The notes beneath the pieces are model-generated. The model searched no databases. It was not told the origin of the DNA and saw only the letters and a program-made list of their open reading frames with translations. From Lactuca virosa (lineage: Eukaryota; Streptophyta; Magnoliopsida; Asterales; Asteraceae), in NCBI GenBank assembly GCA_928212115.1, contig CAKMRJ010005523.1, positions 143,872,221-143,936,220 of the forward strand: a stretch of DNA of 64,000 bases, read 5' to 3'. Below, in pieces: positions 1 through 10,843 of this stretch. How positions within the stretch are numbered: the first letter of the stretch is position 1; every line of letters begins with the position of its first letter. The translations under genes and the position numbers were made by a program.

Positions 1-961
1 GAGAGTTGGTTTAGCACCCCTCATGGAAAATTTTGGCATTCTTAGCCTTATAGACAACCTAGTCTATGACGGCTATTTATTGTTTTATAGTTTGATTTGC
101 AGTTAAATCTTTGGAGAACCAACAGATAATATAAAGTCAACTTTACATTTACGATTCATGGTTGGATTTGGGACCAAACTAGTGCCTTATCTGTTAAATT
201 ATTTTGATTTTTGGTTTTATTATTTCGATTTTATGTGATTGATTCTGCTTTGGTCGACTTTATATTAATGCACTCCCCTGTATAACTTTTTACGACTGCG
301 TATCTTGGATAATTAATTTGTAAATGTTTGAGTATTGGTCAAATTTATATAAGTTTTTGTTCACATAAATTTGTTATAACATTACAAATAAATGATAATT
401 ACTCGAAATTACAAAAAGCCCAATTGAACAATATTTAGGCAAGTGGGATTAATAACATATCAATCACCTTGTGGTTTGTGGTTGTGTAGACTTGGTTGTT
501 TTGAACCAACCAATGGATTCGAACCCCGCTGTCCGAAGCTGGCGAATGAGCTAACCGTGACAAAATATGTTAGTACTTATAGTTTTATCAAGGACAAATG
601 GTACAACTATTATGATTTTTTTATGTATATATATTTTTTGTTTTAAATCGAATATCGTAATTTGTTATTCTCTTTAACAATTTCTTTGAGACTTTTTCGG
701 AATACCCGATTTGCCATTCTGAATTGGAAGTTTAAACAGTAAACTTCATAAATGATCCATGTACTTTTCAGAAATCTAACATATAGTTCTCAAATTCAAA
801 AAAACTTCATAGATGGTCCCTGTGGTTCCAAAACTTTTAACAAATAGTCTATTACCCATATAAAAAGAGTTATTTAACCTTTCTATTTCCTTTTAGAATT
901 AATTTTATCTAATCCAATTTGAAAAATTGAAAAACAAAATAAATAATCCATTTGGCCCCCA

Positions 962-966
<5 letters not shown>

Positions 967-1002
<36 letters not shown>
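967..1002. repeat. (CT)n microsatellite
   Basis: About 18 uninterrupted CT dinucleotides. It creates artificial Ser/Leu-rich short frames. Pyrimidine-rich repeats of this sort are common in plant 5' leaders, but no gene downstream supports that here. Confidence 0.95.
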
Positions 1003-1005
<3 letters not shown>

Positions 1006-1809
1006 GAGAGTATTGCTCCAGAATCTATCTGTCATTCACAATCTCATCTTACTCTCTTTAGTTCGCATACTAGGAGTCAGACTGTTGGAGCATCCCTTCC
1101 TCTGCTCCCGTCATTCATCGATTCTTATCCTCCTTCCTTCTTGTTCTGAATATGAATATGGCATGTTTATGCGTTCATGTGTTTGAAGTACATACCCATA
1201 TTGATTTCTTCCAAAATTGAGCCTAGTGAATGTATGCGAAACCTGCAATTTCATATCTCCTTCCTCTGTTCTGAAACCTGCAACTCAAACCCCCCAACAT
1301 CTAGGAAACTAACTGAAGCATCGAATAAACCGATTTTCATCTAGGTATATTCATCTTTGATTTTAATCTTGGATTGATCATCTTCTTCGATGTTATCCAA
1401 CTCCATGATAAACCAGAACCATATCTCCACCAACAACCGAACTCCTTAAATCTTTCCAAATCTTCTTTTGTGATCTCGATTTCAGTGAATCTGAAAAAGA
1501 CTTCCTCCGATCGGTATACACACGTAAAGTAACAAGGCTCGGATGTGTTAATGGTGGAAATTCAATGGCTGCAAACAACTTGCCTTCTTTAATTGTGGAA
1601 ATTCCATCATAATTCATAAGCCTCCATAAATTACCCCGCCAAGAAATTTAGACCAGTTAGCTTTTGCTTCAACCCGATTTCTCCCTCTTTGGACCGGGGA
1701 TTTCAACATCTTCCTATGTCAAGACCTATAACCCAAAAAAAGTTCAACGCCATTAATTAGACTCCATTTCAATGAAAGAGCAAAAACTGTAAAGAAGGTG
1801 AACGTTCAT

Positions 1810-1851
1810 CTCAGGGCCACCATGCTCATGAACTCTAATTGCTTTGACCAT
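1810..1851 (-). pseudogene. Fragment of NADPH:quinone oxidoreductase-like exon 1
   Basis: Read on the minus strand from the ATG at 1851-1849, the first 14 codons give MVKAIRVHEHGGPE. I recognise this as the N-terminus typical of plant zeta-crystallin-like NADPH:quinone oxidoreductases (MDR superfamily, cytosolic enzymes reducing quinones). In the family the next residues continue into the catalytic domain. Here the similarity stops at the GAG codon without a GT donor, and the frame runs into unrelated sequence. A GA-rich tract lies about 60 bp upstream, as often in plant 5' UTRs. No further exons are visible downstream (below 1800), so this is a gene scrap, not a working gene. The match is short and rests on recall of the family. 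Confidence 0.55.
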
Positions 1852-1907
1852 GGAGGTTGCGCCGCGGGTGAGACTGAGAAGATTCTTGGATTGAATGCAC
1901 TTTAATT

Positions 1908-1925
1908 GAGAGAGAGAGAGAGAGA
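1908..1925. repeat. (GA)n microsatellite
   Basis: Nine GA dinucleotides. On the minus strand it is a CT tract upstream of the quinone oxidoreductase-like ATG, which may be the original 5' UTR of that broken gene. Confidence 0.9.
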
Positions 1926-1971
1926 TGTTCACCATTTTTGTATTTAATAATAATAAAATACAAAAAAATAA

Positions 1972-2371
1972 TGTAACGCCCCAAAAACCATAGTAAAATT
2001 TTTTCATTTTAAAAAGAGATAAAGTCTATTTTCCATAAAACATAAGTCACCAAAACATTGTTTCCTAATCATAATATAAAATCAAAGTATCAATTCATGG
2101 TATCTCTCCAAAACATAACAATTGTTGGATGATTTGTACAGTCACGCCTTCGCCTTCCCACGAAATGATAAAGTAATTGAAAAACATGTAATCCATAACT
2201 GTAATTCAAAGATTAGTGAGTTCCCCAAAATACCCCACCACAACAATACACATACAATGCATGCACGAATGAGAATTCAGTATGAATGGACCGCCTCGCA
2301 AGGTGTACAATACACCTGGGCTGCTCTCCTGAGCCTACAACATGGGGTTGGATTGCTCTCCTTGGTCCTAC
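1972..2371 (-). mobile_element. LTR fragment 'D' interrupted by LARD A
   Basis: It begins TGTAACGCCCCAAAAACC, the same style of terminus (TGTAAC.CC..AAA) as the left ends of the minus-strand LTRs at 2372, 23279, 29633 and 36099. The text after it also resembles the U5 part of those LTRs, including a 'TTAGTGAGTTCCCC AAAATACC'-like stretch. It is cut at 2371, where LARD A begins. The rest of this LTR is not found elsewhere in the window. Confidence 0.6.
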
Positions 2372-2680
2372 TGTAACATCCATAAAATTTAAACTTTTCA
2401 AAACAACCCTTTTTCTATAGAAGTGTTTACAAAAATCGTTGTTTCCAAAACATTATTTAAAAATTAGAATCTCTTTCAACATAGTTTTCAAAACATTCAC
2501 ATTATCAGAGTCTCCCAGAAATCACAAGTCCAAAACACAAGGATGTGTACGGTCACGCCACCACCTTGCCACGATCCACTAAAGTACCTGAAACCATAAA
2601 CCAAAACTGTAAGCACAAAGCTTAGTGAGTTTCCCCAAAAATACTAACACCCAAACAGATAAGATATACAAATAACAGCA

Positions 2681-2870
2681 TACTATGGGTCCAATCAACC
2701 ATCGGGTTGGAATAACCTAGGCCCTCAACCATCGAGTTGGAATGCCAACATACTATGGGTCCAATCAACCATCGGCTTGGAATACCCCAGGCCCTCAACC
2801 ATCAGGTTGGAATGCCAACATACTATCGGTCCAATCAACCAGCGGGTGGGAATACCCTCGGCTTGTTGGC
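2681..2870. repeat. 70-bp tandem repeat in LTR A
   Basis: Three partly degenerate units starting at 2681, 2751 and 2821 (TACTATGGGT / TACTATCGGT). Each carries the phrase 'CCAATCAACCATCGGGTTGG' with small changes. Related phrases recur at 7205-7390 and around 8204, showing that LTR-derived pieces are scattered inside LARD A. Confidence 0.85.
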
Positions 2871-2951
2871 TTACGCACAAATCAGAGAAGCCTCAGCCAC
2901 CATATGCACGTATAACAGATAATCACATGACATTCTAAAGCCAGTCAAATA

Positions 2952-3215
2952 GATCTAACTGATCACTAAGCATAGCAACATCCTATCTACCAGGATACCG
3001 ATCTAACAGATCATAACAGCATAGCAACATCCTATCTACCAGGATACCGATCTAACAGATCATAACAGCATAGCAACATCCTATCGATCTAACAGATCAT
3101 AACAGCATAGCAACATCCTATCTACCAGGATACCGATCTAACATATCATAACAGCATAGCAACATCCTATCTACCAGGATACCGATCTAACAGATCATAA
3201 CAACATAACAACATG
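2952..3215. repeat. 49-bp tandem repeat in LTR A
   Basis: About five copies of a 49-bp unit built on ATCTAACAGATCATAACAGC followed by ATAGCAACATCCTATCTACC. One copy lacks 14 bp. A single degenerate unit is visible in LTR C near 29460-29510, so the array expanded in A. Confidence 0.9.
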
Positions 3216-4347
3216 CATAACAGAAAATCAATTCACTAGGCCGGCATTGGTGCCTTCGACCCGCAAGTACAATGAGGAAAACTCACCTCACAAGCAACAC
3301 TGACTGATAAGATCCAACCCTCAAATCTCAACTCCTGACTCAAATGCCTACAACCACCATGAGACCATTTCCATCAAAACTTCCGAAATACCCAAAATGC
3401 CTTCAAAAGTTAAACTTGGTCAACCATGGTCAAAGTCAACAGTCAACAGTCAAGGTCAACAACCCATGTTGACCCAACTCGTCGAGTGCACTTATCAACT
3501 CATCGAGTTCCTTTAGTAATCAGAAAGTCGGGGAAAACCCCAACCAACTTGCCGAGTTGGCTGGAAAACTCGCTGAGTTTTATCCTCTTACACATTCAGT
3601 CCTTTTTCATCAAGTCCAACGTTTCAAGATGTAGATCTAGCACCCAAGAGCTGGAAAATCACGTAAACTTGCCAACTTTACGTTCATGCATGCCCCAAAG
3701 AGGCTCTAACTCTCAAGGAAAGCTTAATAAGGGATCTTAAGCATGAAAGAGGCCTAGAACTCAATAAAGTTTGCAACTTTAAGCCAAAAGAAGCCATCAA
3801 ACGTCCACATTAAATTGATAACTCAATGAAATGCTCAACCCCATGAACAATCCCAAAAAATGAGTCAAATATGACAATAAACTTCCAAGGAAGAGATCTA
3901 AGCAATAAATGAGCAAGTTTTCGAATTTATACCTCAAAAGAGTAGCTAAACTGAAGGAGATTCTGGATCTATAGCTTTCCATTCAAGCTAGGCACCCCCA
4001 ACTTCAAGCTCTCCAAAAAAATGAGACCAAAGACACAACTTTTAAGCTCACACACTCAACTTGGGGTAAGAGGCATGAATTCTAGGGTTTCTGGACAGAG
4101 GAGGCGATTAGGGAGGCCATCAATGTGACTTAAGGCCTTTAAATAGGGCGCAACACCCTAAAATTAGGGTTTTCATATTCAGCCACTAACTCGTCAAGTT
4201 TTCCTCTCCACCTCATCGAGTTAGTCCAAAAAGATCCGCGACCCAAAAACTTTCAAGACGTCGAGTTGAGGCCATCAACTCGACGAGTTCCAAGGAAAAT
4301 TTGCCTTTTTCATAAAAATTCTCATACCTAGGAATCAGGATGTTACA

Positions 4348-4361
4348 GCTCTCCCCCACTT
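4348..4361 (-). other. Polypurine tract of LARD A
   Basis: The sense strand reads AAGTGGGGGAGAGC directly before TGTAACATCC of the 3' LTR. This is the expected plus-strand priming site for reverse transcription. Near-identical tracts lie at 31564 (LARD B) and 18077 (T1). Confidence 0.85.
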
Positions 4362-4742
4362 AAATTGGATTTCGTCCTCGAAATCCGTCCTTACCTTTCT
4401 CATCACACTACACAATCTTAGCCGTGTTACCACAACCTGAGAAAACTATCGCCTCTGCAAGGCAACTGGAACCATCCCTAGAAAAGCTCACCATCTTGAA
4501 GAAGAACAGGCCTTAAACCCTCACAGAACCACTTCTACCACTCCTGAAACCCGAAATCTCAATTTGACCTGACTTCTTGACAGACCACCCGCTCTGATTT
4601 ACTACCAAACCAATTCAATAAAAAGCTCAAGCCGAACCAAGTACTTCCAACCCAAATTACCTTGACGATTAGAGGGATGATGAAAGAACCCCTTTCTAAA
4701 CTTTCGTATTTCTGAAAGACCCAAACTTTCATACTTGACAGT
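4362..4742 (-). other. LARD A internal region, 3' part
   Basis: Non-coding sequence following the polypurine tract. The phrase 'TTGGATTTCGTCCTCGAAAT' resembles the same position in LARD B (31578 on) and in the piece at 6905 on. No coding domain is visible. Confidence 0.6.
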
Positions 4743-6876
4743 TGTTACTCCAAAACATGCTACATGCATATTTATAAAACAATATCTTACATTGATAAAG
4801 TGATTACAAAAGATTGGATACAAACCGACTATGTTTTAATAATTTACATAACTACCCAGGATATTGTAATTTTATACAAACATAAACCGAAATACAAAAG
4901 TAATAGTAAAAACTATTCTACATCTTCCGACAGTATATAACCATACTTGTTACTTCTCTCCTGCAATTGTTAAACACTGAGAGGGGTAAGCGGTGACGCT
5001 TAGTGAGTTCAATAATAGATACAATATAACGTTATGTCATATATATACTTCAATATGGCAGAAGCAAAGAGGAACAAGGAACAACAAAGGCATATCTGAA
5101 TCATAAGACAAACTTTCCATATCAATCAATGATTTGATTCAAAGATATACGATCAATAAAGCTTCGGCCCAAATGGCACGGAAGACATACACTTTCTGAT
5201 TTAAACATTTCGGTAGATTTCAGGCTTATAGCCCTGTCTAACCATCTGCCAATGCCATAGAATAGAAGTCATTCTCTTACGGAGACATGCTCTACATGGC
5301 CAGAGGCTACGTAGCAGTACCACCGTGAATCTAAGTCCTTTCACTGATCACATGGTCAAAGGTATAGCTTTGCTATCATAAATAGCAGGAATAAAAATTA
5401 CACGGGAAAATAACCCGGAATAATAACACTGAAAAGCACATAGCACATATAACACAAAACATACATATGTTCCTATATATTGAACTCACCGTGAAATAAC
5501 CGGGGGTTAAATAGTAATTTGGGCAGCACTTCGTTACTATAATTAGCTTTCTTCGTTGAAAACCGGGAGATTTATTGAAAACCGGGCTCTGCGAAGGTAG
5601 AGCTTCAAACCGAAAAGATAAATTTCTCGGGGTCTTCGGGCACTTCGGGGCATGTTCCGGGTGTTGGAAATAATATCGGGGCTTCAGGGGAAGTGCAAAT
5701 AGCTTAAAAATGGGTTTAGGGGTCAAAATTGGCAATTTTCCAAAATTACTCGGGAGGCTCGCAACCTTCTATTTATAGGGGAGGCTTCGGATCCGGAGAG
5801 GGCACGTGGCTTCACCAGCGAAGGGCAGGTGGCGTCCGCGGGGCAAAGCAGCTGGCTCGGATGCGAGAGTCATCGCGACACGCGTCAGAAGCTCGGAACT
5901 GCCACCGGTGCGAGGCGCGTCGACGTCTTACTGGGCCGCATCTTCGGTCGAATCAGCAGCAAACACGTGGCGAACACGAGGCGGCCTCGCATGCGAGATC
6001 CGATGACGTGGCCTATTCCGGACCTTATCCATGCGAGATTTCTCGGAAATTGTGCCCAAATCTTCTAAAATCCATAATTTTCGCATACGGGCTCCGTTTT
6101 TGACTTTCTTTATATGCACGCGTAGGCGGAAATATACTCTACGACTTTCATTTAGAATTCGTCGGCTAATTTTGACTTTATTTTTAATATTATTATTTTT
6201 AACAGACCCGGACAGGAAAATCCGTTAAAAATTCATAACTTCTTCATCCGACATCCGTTTTCGTCAGTCTTTTTACCGTTGGTACTACTATTGATGAGAC
6301 CTTCGATTCTAGTTTAGGTTGTGTCGGCTAAAAATCACTCGATCTAAAATTCGAGTTTTTAGCTGTCTACTGTTAAGCTGAAACTTAGAAAAATCATAAC
6401 TTCCTCATACAAAGTCAGATTTTGGCGTTCTTTTTATCAAAATTCCCGGTTTAACAAATACTACGACTTTCATTTAGATCTCTAAAGCTAAAAAGTAGTT
6501 TATCGAAAACTTACTTTTTACGTCATTCGGCGCCGTGCTGGTTTTGTCGCGGATCTTCTATTGGTCATAACTTCTTCGTTATAACTCGGATTTCGATGAG
6601 GTTTTCGCCTAAATGCTTCTAATGAGATTCTTTACAACTTTTAGTAATAAAATTTTTACTTATTTCAAATTTTATATTTTCGTTAAATTTCAATAGTTGA
6701 CTTTTGATTGGAATCTCATAAGACTTCCAATATTTTCCGACCGATTCTAAACATAGTTTTACTTCATTTCTAGTAAAAACTATCCGTTAGAACTCAATGC
6801 TCATAATTATAAAATATTTCATAATATTATTCACTTTTAAAATTACATAACACGATAACTGAACGTGTATGTTACA
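4743..6876 (-). repeat. LTR 'E', inverted relative of solo LTR F
   Basis: Left terminus TGTTACTCC and right terminus TGTATGTTACA fit the TG..CA form of the neighbouring LTRs. In the sense direction a TATAAATA box lies at 5777-5770. Blocks containing 'CATAACTTCTTC' recur at about 165-bp spacing (6056-6600) and match, in inverted orientation, blocks at 10080-10640 of F. The flanking five bases (ACAGT, GATGA) do not match, so this is not a clean solo insertion. A polypurine-like stretch at 6905 on suggests it is the 3' LTR of a further LARD whose other end is lost. The left boundary is approximate. Confidence 0.6.
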
Positions 6877-7089
6877 GATGAAGTCACTGATCATATACAA
6901 TTACAGATCATTTACTCTTAAATTAGATTTCGTCACCGAATTCACCCCTTACTAACACTCATAACAAAACAACCACTCAAGGAAGGCATTCGGGCATCCT
7001 GCACATAAAACGACCTTCCCGAGCAATCAAACCCATACAGAAACTGCCAACCTGAAGAAGAACAACCCATGATCTCATGCAAAGACCCA

Positions 7090-7130
<41 letters not shown>

Positions 7131-7394
7131 AGACTTGGGTATCGAATTTGTCAGACTCTCGGACCAACATACATCTAACAACCAGCTCACAAGCACAAAC
7201 ACTCATACCTGGCCCAATCAGCCTTGGGCTGGAATACCAGGCATGTCTACGATGGGTCCAATCATCCTCAGGATGGAATACCCTCGTATCATGCACATTT
7301 TTGGCCCAATCAACCCTCGGGTTGGAATACCAAACACGTCTGGTCCAGTCGATCATAGGGTCTAGTCATCCTCGGGATGGAATACCCTAGATTG
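6877..7394 (-). other. LARD internal fragment next to LTR E
   Basis: It starts with a degenerate copy of the polypurine tract/leader boundary ('CTTAAATTAGATTTCGTC' near 6918) and then shows phrases ('GAAGAAGAACAACCC') shared with the LARD A interior at 4495. From 7205 it carries copies of the 'CCAATCAACC..GGGTTGGAATACC' phrase otherwise seen in LTR A. This is a rearranged, non-coding segment. Confidence 0.5.
7094..7128. repeat. (TA)n microsatellite
   Basis: About 17 TA dinucleotides inside LARD-derived sequence. It produces spurious Ile-Tyr repeat frames on both strands. Confidence 0.95.
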
Positions 7395-7784
7395 TGTTGG
7401 AAAATGTGTCTAAGCCCATAACTATAATTGGTATGTACTTGACCCGATAGTAGCATGGTCCATTTGGGTTGCATTCATCAAAGCAATATGTTAGGAAGGA
7501 TATTTGAGTAAGAGGTTAATTATGATTTATTAATATATATTATAAGTATAATATATTAATTGAGGAATCATATTATTTAATCAGTATTGATCAAGAATTA
7601 ATTTAAGAATTAATTTAGTGATCAAAAGAGACTAATTAAAGTGATACATATGGATTGGGCTAATGATACATGATTGATTTGTGATGGGCTTATGGGTTAG
7701 TCCATGAAGTGGTTATCCAAATCAAATGGGTGGATCATAAGCTTATGGGTATGGATTAGGGTTACACATGACCTTTGATACTCT

Positions 7785-7862
<78 letters not shown>

Positions 7863-8203
7863 TCGTAAGATAAAATCGGTTACACCTTGCATTCCAAGAA
7901 GTAGAATCCGATTTCTAGTCTCCTAAATCTCTCTCATATTCATTCTAATTGTTCTTGGTGTTTTGTGATTCCATTTGAGGCATCACACTTGGGGTGCTAA
8001 GCTTTCTTGAGGCCAAGTCATTCAAGCTACTACACAAGGTAATATTCTAACTAGTTTTTATGATTCAAATATCCCCTTACATGCTAGTTTAGGCTTCATG
8101 CTTTGGAAAATGTTTATTGCATGTATAATTAGAGAAAACTTAGATCCAAAGCATTAGGGTTGTATGTGCACCATAGGAATGTTAGCGTACATAAAACCCA
8201 ACA
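7395..8203 (+). mobile_element. Copia solo LTR (809 bp)
   Basis: Begins TGTTGGAAAATGTGTCTAAG and ends ATAAAACCCAACA, the termini shared with Copia O and I in this window. It is flanked by GATTG (7390-7394) and GACTG (8204-8208), a five-base target duplication with one change. No primer site or internal region is present, so the element was reduced to one LTR by recombination. Sequence across the insertion joins as one 'GGAATACC' repeat phrase. It contains a (CA)n(TA)n microsatellite. Confidence 0.9.
7785..7858. repeat. (CA)n(TA)n compound microsatellite
   Basis: Eight CA units followed by about 29 AT units, within the Copia solo LTR near the expected core promoter. The simple repeat replaces the CTATATAAG box seen in the other Copia LTRs here. 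Confidence 0.95.
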
Positions 8204-9961
8204 GACTGGAATACCATTATATGCATAACTCGGGTCTAAACTCATAACCCGAGATCCAAGAACCTACCCTTGCATTTCACCCAAAGTCTTTTGATTCAAC
8301 GCAACCCTTCACCAAACCTGGATACAAAGATTTTCTCAACCGCCGCTGAGACTACCAGTCTCACACCACAACCAAAAGATCATCCACTTACGTCACAAAC
8401 TTCTAGAATACAGACCTTGCACAAATACACTCGCAATTACTAAATGCGAGTTTTCACTAGAGGCCCCCTAAAAAATGGATGCACAAAAATTTCTCACCGA
8501 ACCTTCCCTAAAACTGATGAATATCCATTTGTTTCTGCCCCCAGTCCCCAACTGGGGCACTACCAGAACCATGAAGAATAATCCTCAGTATACACCGACT
8601 GCGAACTTCACCCAAAGCCGAACCATGAAGTTCTGCGATACACCCAACCCTTACCGGCTTCGGTGCACCCCCACTTGGGCATCCACTCGATACAATCACC
8701 AAGAACTCGATGACTTACGACTGCATAAAAAATTTCCAACTTGGGAATCACACATCTAACAATAGCTTGCGAACAACGGGAATTATATTGCATGCCACCT
8801 GCCGAGACTTTCTGATACCTGACTGATACTTCTCCCAATCCTTACTGATTCTCTTATCCAACCAACATGCTTACGACTCACCCGACAATACGTCCACACC
8901 GGAAGCACTACAAGCAGAAGAAATGAACCATCATGAAAACTAGGCCCACAACCTATTTCTGGAATGCTCCCGATAACCTACCGACACTAATGTCCTCGCA
9001 TCGTTGGCCCAACACTTCGGGCCTGAATATAACCACCTCATTCCATTACCTTGAAGGGACCTAAATAACTCCCTTTCAATGCCAACTAAGCACCACAAAA
9101 GAACTACCAAGCAAAACCTTACGAAAACAAAGTCGCACACGATCCACGGATAGGATAATGGTTGCAATCTTGATCCGAATCGGAAGCTGAAACCCAAAAA
9201 AGGACCATACACATAATTCGAACCAAACGCTCCAATGCCATCTTGCCGAGCTCACATGGAACACCCCCATGCACATACTTAGGAAACCCATAATCTCATC
9301 CGAAAAGAAAAGAAACACCAGAAATAATCGAAAGGCAAGCTTAATCAAAACAGAAAACATTCTCATGAACAGTCAAACAAGACCCCCTACTTGCTTGAGA
9401 CTGAACGGATTCCATCACTACATCACTAAAGATAAATATACCTGAAGACCGAAGGAATCATAGAATATACTGAACTTGACAACATATTGGCTCGATCACT
9501 GAATCCCGACTGAAACCTCTTCCTTCCAAGGAAACTTCATTGCATGATGAACCCCACGACCAATGGTCAAGGACACACTAACACTCAAAACAAGAAATCA
9601 AAAACCACATTAAAATGAACACACCCGCTTCCGGAAAAAGATCCATCGACTACTAACTGCCTAACTGATCCGAAGACAACGGTCCGAAACAACGAACTGC
9701 CAAGACCCTCAAGGACTGACACTCAACCTGAGAATTCATAATTATCCCCTACTTAGGACTCGAACCACCACCCACTGGTGGTGATACCAAAACATAACCC
9801 AACTAACCCCACCAGGTACAAACATACTTGACCATGGATTAAATAACATACACAAAATAGACCTCAAAAGAATGGATCCAACGAACCCCAAGAGAACCTA
9901 AATTCCAGCTGAAAGCCTCTGAAATTCCAATAATGACAACTTACAAAGCATAGACAACTAA
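8204..9961 (-). other. LARD A internal region, middle part
   Basis: No coding domain is recognisable. Frames of up to 96 codons are present on both strands without motifs. At 9735-9760 a degenerate copy of the polypurine tract followed by 'CGAACCACCACCCACTGG' matches LARD C (25014 on) and LARD B (34176 on), see findings. Confidence 0.6.
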
Positions 9962-10835
9962 TGTAACGCCCGTAGATTCGTGCTAGTCAATTTAGAGACA
10001 ATGAGCGTCAAAAATGACTTTTTGATAGAAGATTATTTATAATAAATAATCTTAACCAAGTTATAGTATGTGTCACAAAGGTTCCGTACATATAAAGAAC
10101 GCCGAAATCCGATTTATAACGAAGAAGTTATGACGTGTCGAAGTTTTACGGCAAAAGCGGCACGACACCGGCAATCGTAAAAATGAATTTTTGATAAACT
10201 ACTTTTTAGCCTTAGATATATAAATGAAAGTTGTAGTATATGTTAAACCGAGAGCGTGCATAAAAAGAACGTCAAAATCTGACTTCGTATGAGGAAGTTA
10301 TGATTTTTCTAAGATTTCGCATAGTAGTATACAGCCCGGAATTCGAATATTAGATCGACCGATTTTTAGCCGAAATAACCTAAACGAGAATCGAAGGTAT
10401 CGTTAATAGTAGCTCAACGGTAAAAAGACAGACGAAAACGGACGTCGGATGAAGAAGTTATGAATTTTTAACGGGATTTTCCTGTCCCGGCCTGTTAAAA
10501 ATATAAATTTAAAAATACAGTCAAAATTAGCCAACGGAGTCTAAACAAAAGTTGTAGAGTACGACCCCACCTACGCGTGGATATAAAGAACGTCAAAAAC
10601 AGAGCTCGTATGCAAAAGTTACGGATTTTAGAAGATAATTAGATTTTAGAGTAACCAGCGAGCGACACGTGGCACAATCTGAGCCGCACCTTCTTCCCCA
10701 CGGCTTTGCATGCGATCACGACACGTGGCATATTACGCCCAACGTAATTTTGAGTACGCTTAGCGTAACCCTTTAAAAACCTATTACGATCAGCGTAATT
10801 CTTGAGTACGCTCAGCGTACCCGGCGCTGGCAGCC

Positions 10836-10843
10836 TATAAATA
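10836..10843 (+). promoter_or_regulatory. TATA box of solo LTR F
   Basis: TATAAATA in a GC-richer context, about 870 bp into the LTR and just after the palindrome cluster. The following sequence ('GCGCAAATCTCCCATTTTC') resembles a pyrimidine-rich plant leader. This is an inferred core promoter. Confidence 0.6.

Larger units (their letters stand above)
1..1971. other. AT-rich flanking intergenic DNA without an intact gene
   Basis: This stretch precedes the first recognisable LTR. It is AT-rich with short frames only. It holds a CT microsatellite, a GA microsatellite and a short quinone oxidoreductase-like exon scrap (listed separately). A 74-codon minus frame at 1393-1617 has no family I recognise and no supporting context, so I do not call it a gene. 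Nothing else is supportable here. Confidence 0.6.
2372..4347 (-). repeat. 3' LTR of LARD A (1976 bp)
   Basis: Termini TGTAACATCC (left) and GATGTTACA (right) are followed by the polypurine tract. Its first ~183 bp match 14374-14566, the stub of the 5' LTR. In the sense (minus) direction it has a palindrome cluster (4290-4188), a CCCTAATTTTAG/AAAACCCTAA stretch, then TATTTAAA (4145-4138), then a second palindrome cluster (3578-3470), a GTTGAC array and two tandem arrays near the U5 end. It is the same LTR type as LARD C. The left flank is CCTAC (2367-2371). The matching duplication cannot be checked because the right LTR is broken. Confidence 0.85.

Noticed and set aside
480..570. tRNA or SINE-like signature on the minus strand (TAGCTCATTCGCC and GGTTCGAATCC)
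   Set aside because: The A-box-like and B-box-like sequences are too close together, and no cloverleaf, tail or duplication could be fitted. Probably a dispersed repeat phrase.
1393..1617. 74-codon minus frame
   Set aside because: No recognisable family, splice context or repeat of it elsewhere. Consistent with a chance frame.
2952..3215. Regular repeats that could be mistaken for a CRISPR array
   Set aside because: Units are contiguous 49-bp tandem copies without unique spacers, inside a plant LTR.
5729..6103. 124-codon plus frame inside LTR E
   Set aside because: It overlaps the TATA region and GC-richer promoter of LTR E on the other strand, with no domain and overlapping frames on both strands.
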